A stretch of 64,000 nt of DNA from Klebsiella sp. BIGb0138 (GTDB lineage: Bacteria; Pseudomonadota; Gammaproteobacteria; Enterobacterales; Enterobacteriaceae), in contig NZ_SMCV01000001.1 of NCBI RefSeq assembly GCF_004342285.1, positions 558,001 to 622,000 on the forward strand, in the 5' to 3' direction. This document shows, in pieces, positions 62,868-64,000 of this stretch (positions are counted from its first letter, which is position 1; each line of letters opens with the position of its first letter). A program made the translations under genes and the position numbers. Under the pieces are notes generated by a model. That model saw nothing but the letters and a program-made list of their open reading frames with translations, had not been told where the DNA came from and ran no database searches.

Positions 62868-64000
62868 ATGACAAAGATAAAAAGCGCAAAACCGCTGGCC
62901 CTGGCGCTGATGCTGGCGATATTCCCCGCCGTGAGCATCGCGCAACCGCAGTCGCAGGCGTCATGCGGCGGCGTGATGCTGGATGTCTGCCCCACGCCGT
63001 TTGACCAAACGCTGCCGGACAAAAAAGAGATGCTCAACTGGGATCGGTCCGATCGCGTTATCGGGTTTCGTAACGACTATCGTAACTATCGCGGCGATGT
63101 CTTCCATCACGGTACCCCGGTAGCGCTACAGCAGGCAGACCAGCCGCTGACCGATGTCAGCTATACGCTAAACGGTCACACCTGGAACCTGCAGGATTAT
63201 CTGAAGCGCCAGAATGTCACCGGTTTTCTGGTGCTGAAAGAGGGCAAAATTGCCTATAAATACCTTGGCGCCGGCAATACCGACACCACGCTGTGGACGT
63301 CACGTTCGGTGGGCAAAGCGGTGGTCTCGACGTTAGTGGGTATCGCGATTCAGCAAGGTAAAATCCATACGCTGGATGACCGGGTCACCGATTATGAAGC
63401 CGAACTGAAAGGCACAGCCTGGGATGGCGTCACCCTCCGTCAGCTGATTCAGCACACCTCCGGCGTCGAATGGAATGAAGACTACACCAACCCGCAGTCC
63501 CATTTCGCCCGCCTGACCCAGTGCGAGGCGCATCCGGGCGCCTACGATTGCGTACGCAAGATTGTCGCCTCCCTGCAACGCGCGCATCCGGCCGGCGAGC
63601 AGTGGTCCTACTCTTCCGGCGGCGCGTGGCTGCTGGGAGATGTGCTGGAGCGCGCCACCGGAATGCCGCTTGCCGCATGGCTGGAACAAACCCTGTGGCA
63701 GCCGGGTGGAATGGCCCACGATGGCGTCTGGCATGCCTATCAGCAGGGCAAACATGACGTCGGCGCTCATGGCTTCAACGCCACCCTGGAAGACTGGGGT
63801 CGCTTCGGTGAATTTGTCGCCCGCGACGGACGCCTGCCCAACGGTAAACGACTGGTTCCCGACGGTTGGTTTGACCAATCCTCCGCCTGGACCACTGCGC
63901 TGAACTCCGTCTCGCCGGCGCACCCGGAGGGAATTTATGGCTATCAATGGTGGAACAATGCGATACCTCAAAACGCCAAAAACGTTGCGCCCACCCCGCA
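62868..64000 (+). CDS. Exported serine hydrolase, beta-lactamase class C fold (3' partial)
   Basis: The frame is open from ATG 62868 (AAGGA at 62856-62860) to the window end, 377 residues so far, with the stop beyond. A signal peptide (MTKIKSAKPLALALMLAIFPAVSIA) precedes a class C beta-lactamase/PBP fold: SxxK is SVGK at 147-150 and the YxS/N motif is YSS at 248-250. The segment order resembles NylB-type 6-aminohexanoate-dimer hydrolases and EstB-like esterases. The KTG-like third motif lies beyond the window. True substrate unknown; classical beta-lactamase activity is unlikely. Cys33 and Cys41 could form a disulfide. Confidence 0.85.
   Translation, partial: MTKIKSAKPLALALMLAIFPAVSIAQPQSQASCGGVMLDVCPTPFDQTLPDKKEMLNWDRSDRVIGFRNDYRNYRGDVFHHGTPVALQQADQPLTDVSYTLNGHTWNLQDYLKRQNVTGFLVLKEGKIAYKYLGAGNTDTTLWTSRSVGKAVVSTLVGIAIQQGKIHTLDDRVTDYEAELKGTAWDGVTLRQLIQHTSGVEWNEDYTNPQSHFARLTQCEAHPGAYDCVRKIVASLQRAHPAGEQWSYSSGGAWLLGDVLERATGMPLAAWLEQTLWQPGGMAHDGVWHAYQQGKHDVGAHGFNATLEDWGRFGEFVARDGRLPNGKRLVPDGWFDQSSAWTTALNSVSPAHPEGIYGYQWWNNAIPQNAKNVAPTP

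Overview
This window is a stretch of an enterobacterial chromosome, most like Klebsiella or a close relative (Raoultella, K. oxytoca group). Nearly every backbone protein is recognisable as the E. coli orthologue, in the E. coli order dld-pbpG-yohC-yohD-mdtQ-dusC-yohJK-cdd-sanA-mglCAB-galS-yeiB-folE-yeiG-cirA-lysP-yeiE-yeiH-nfo-fruAKB-setB-yeiW-efpL-yeiQ-yeiR-lpxT-mepS-pdeN-yejABEF-yejG-bcr-rsuA-radD-rplY. Several E. coli segments are absent (yohF, yeiS-preTA, the nupX/rihB/psu block between nfo and fruA), and accessory genes sit at other points. No rRNA, tRNA, CRISPR array, IS element or prophage gene was seen. Species cannot be fixed from sequence reading alone.

Layout. 1-6234: respiratory D-lactate dehydrogenase (5' end cut off by the window edge), a GNAT acetyltransferase, PBP7, two small membrane proteins and an intact mdtQ. 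6358-17340: an accessory sugar island between mdtQ and dusC. It holds a methyltransferase, a bglG-bglF-bglB aryl-beta-glucoside operon, a GH43 glycosidase plus GPH-type symporter with a divergent AraC regulator, and an OprB-type porin. Three BglG-type antitermination sites (RAT plus terminator) are readable: before bglG, between bglG and bglF, and before the porin about 6 kb away. The island therefore looks wired as a split bgl regulon.

17406-28871: dusC, preceded by a structured leader or small RNA ending in a terminator; yohJK; cdd with a CRP-CytR-CRP promoter; sanA; the mgl galactose transporter with galS and matching GalR/S and CRP sites; folE-yeiB. 29241-37364: yeiG, a Fur-box-preceded TonB receptor at the cirA locus, lysP, yeiE/yeiH and nfo. 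37470-46703: the fructose PTS operon under two Cra operators, setB, yeiW, efpL, then uxuA divergent from yeiQ. The uxuA insertion, with a UxuR/ExuR-like operator, suggests a two-gene hexuronate step. 46826-61815: yeiR, lpxT, mepS, pdeN, the yejABEF peptide ABC transporter, yejG, bcr-rsuA, radD and rplY. 61872-64000: a LysR regulator divergent from an exported serine hydrolase that runs off the window, where E. coli has yejK.

Most start codons were refined against the expected family N-termini, so several genes are shorter than the longest open frame. Homology statements come from remembered family sequences, not from a database search.
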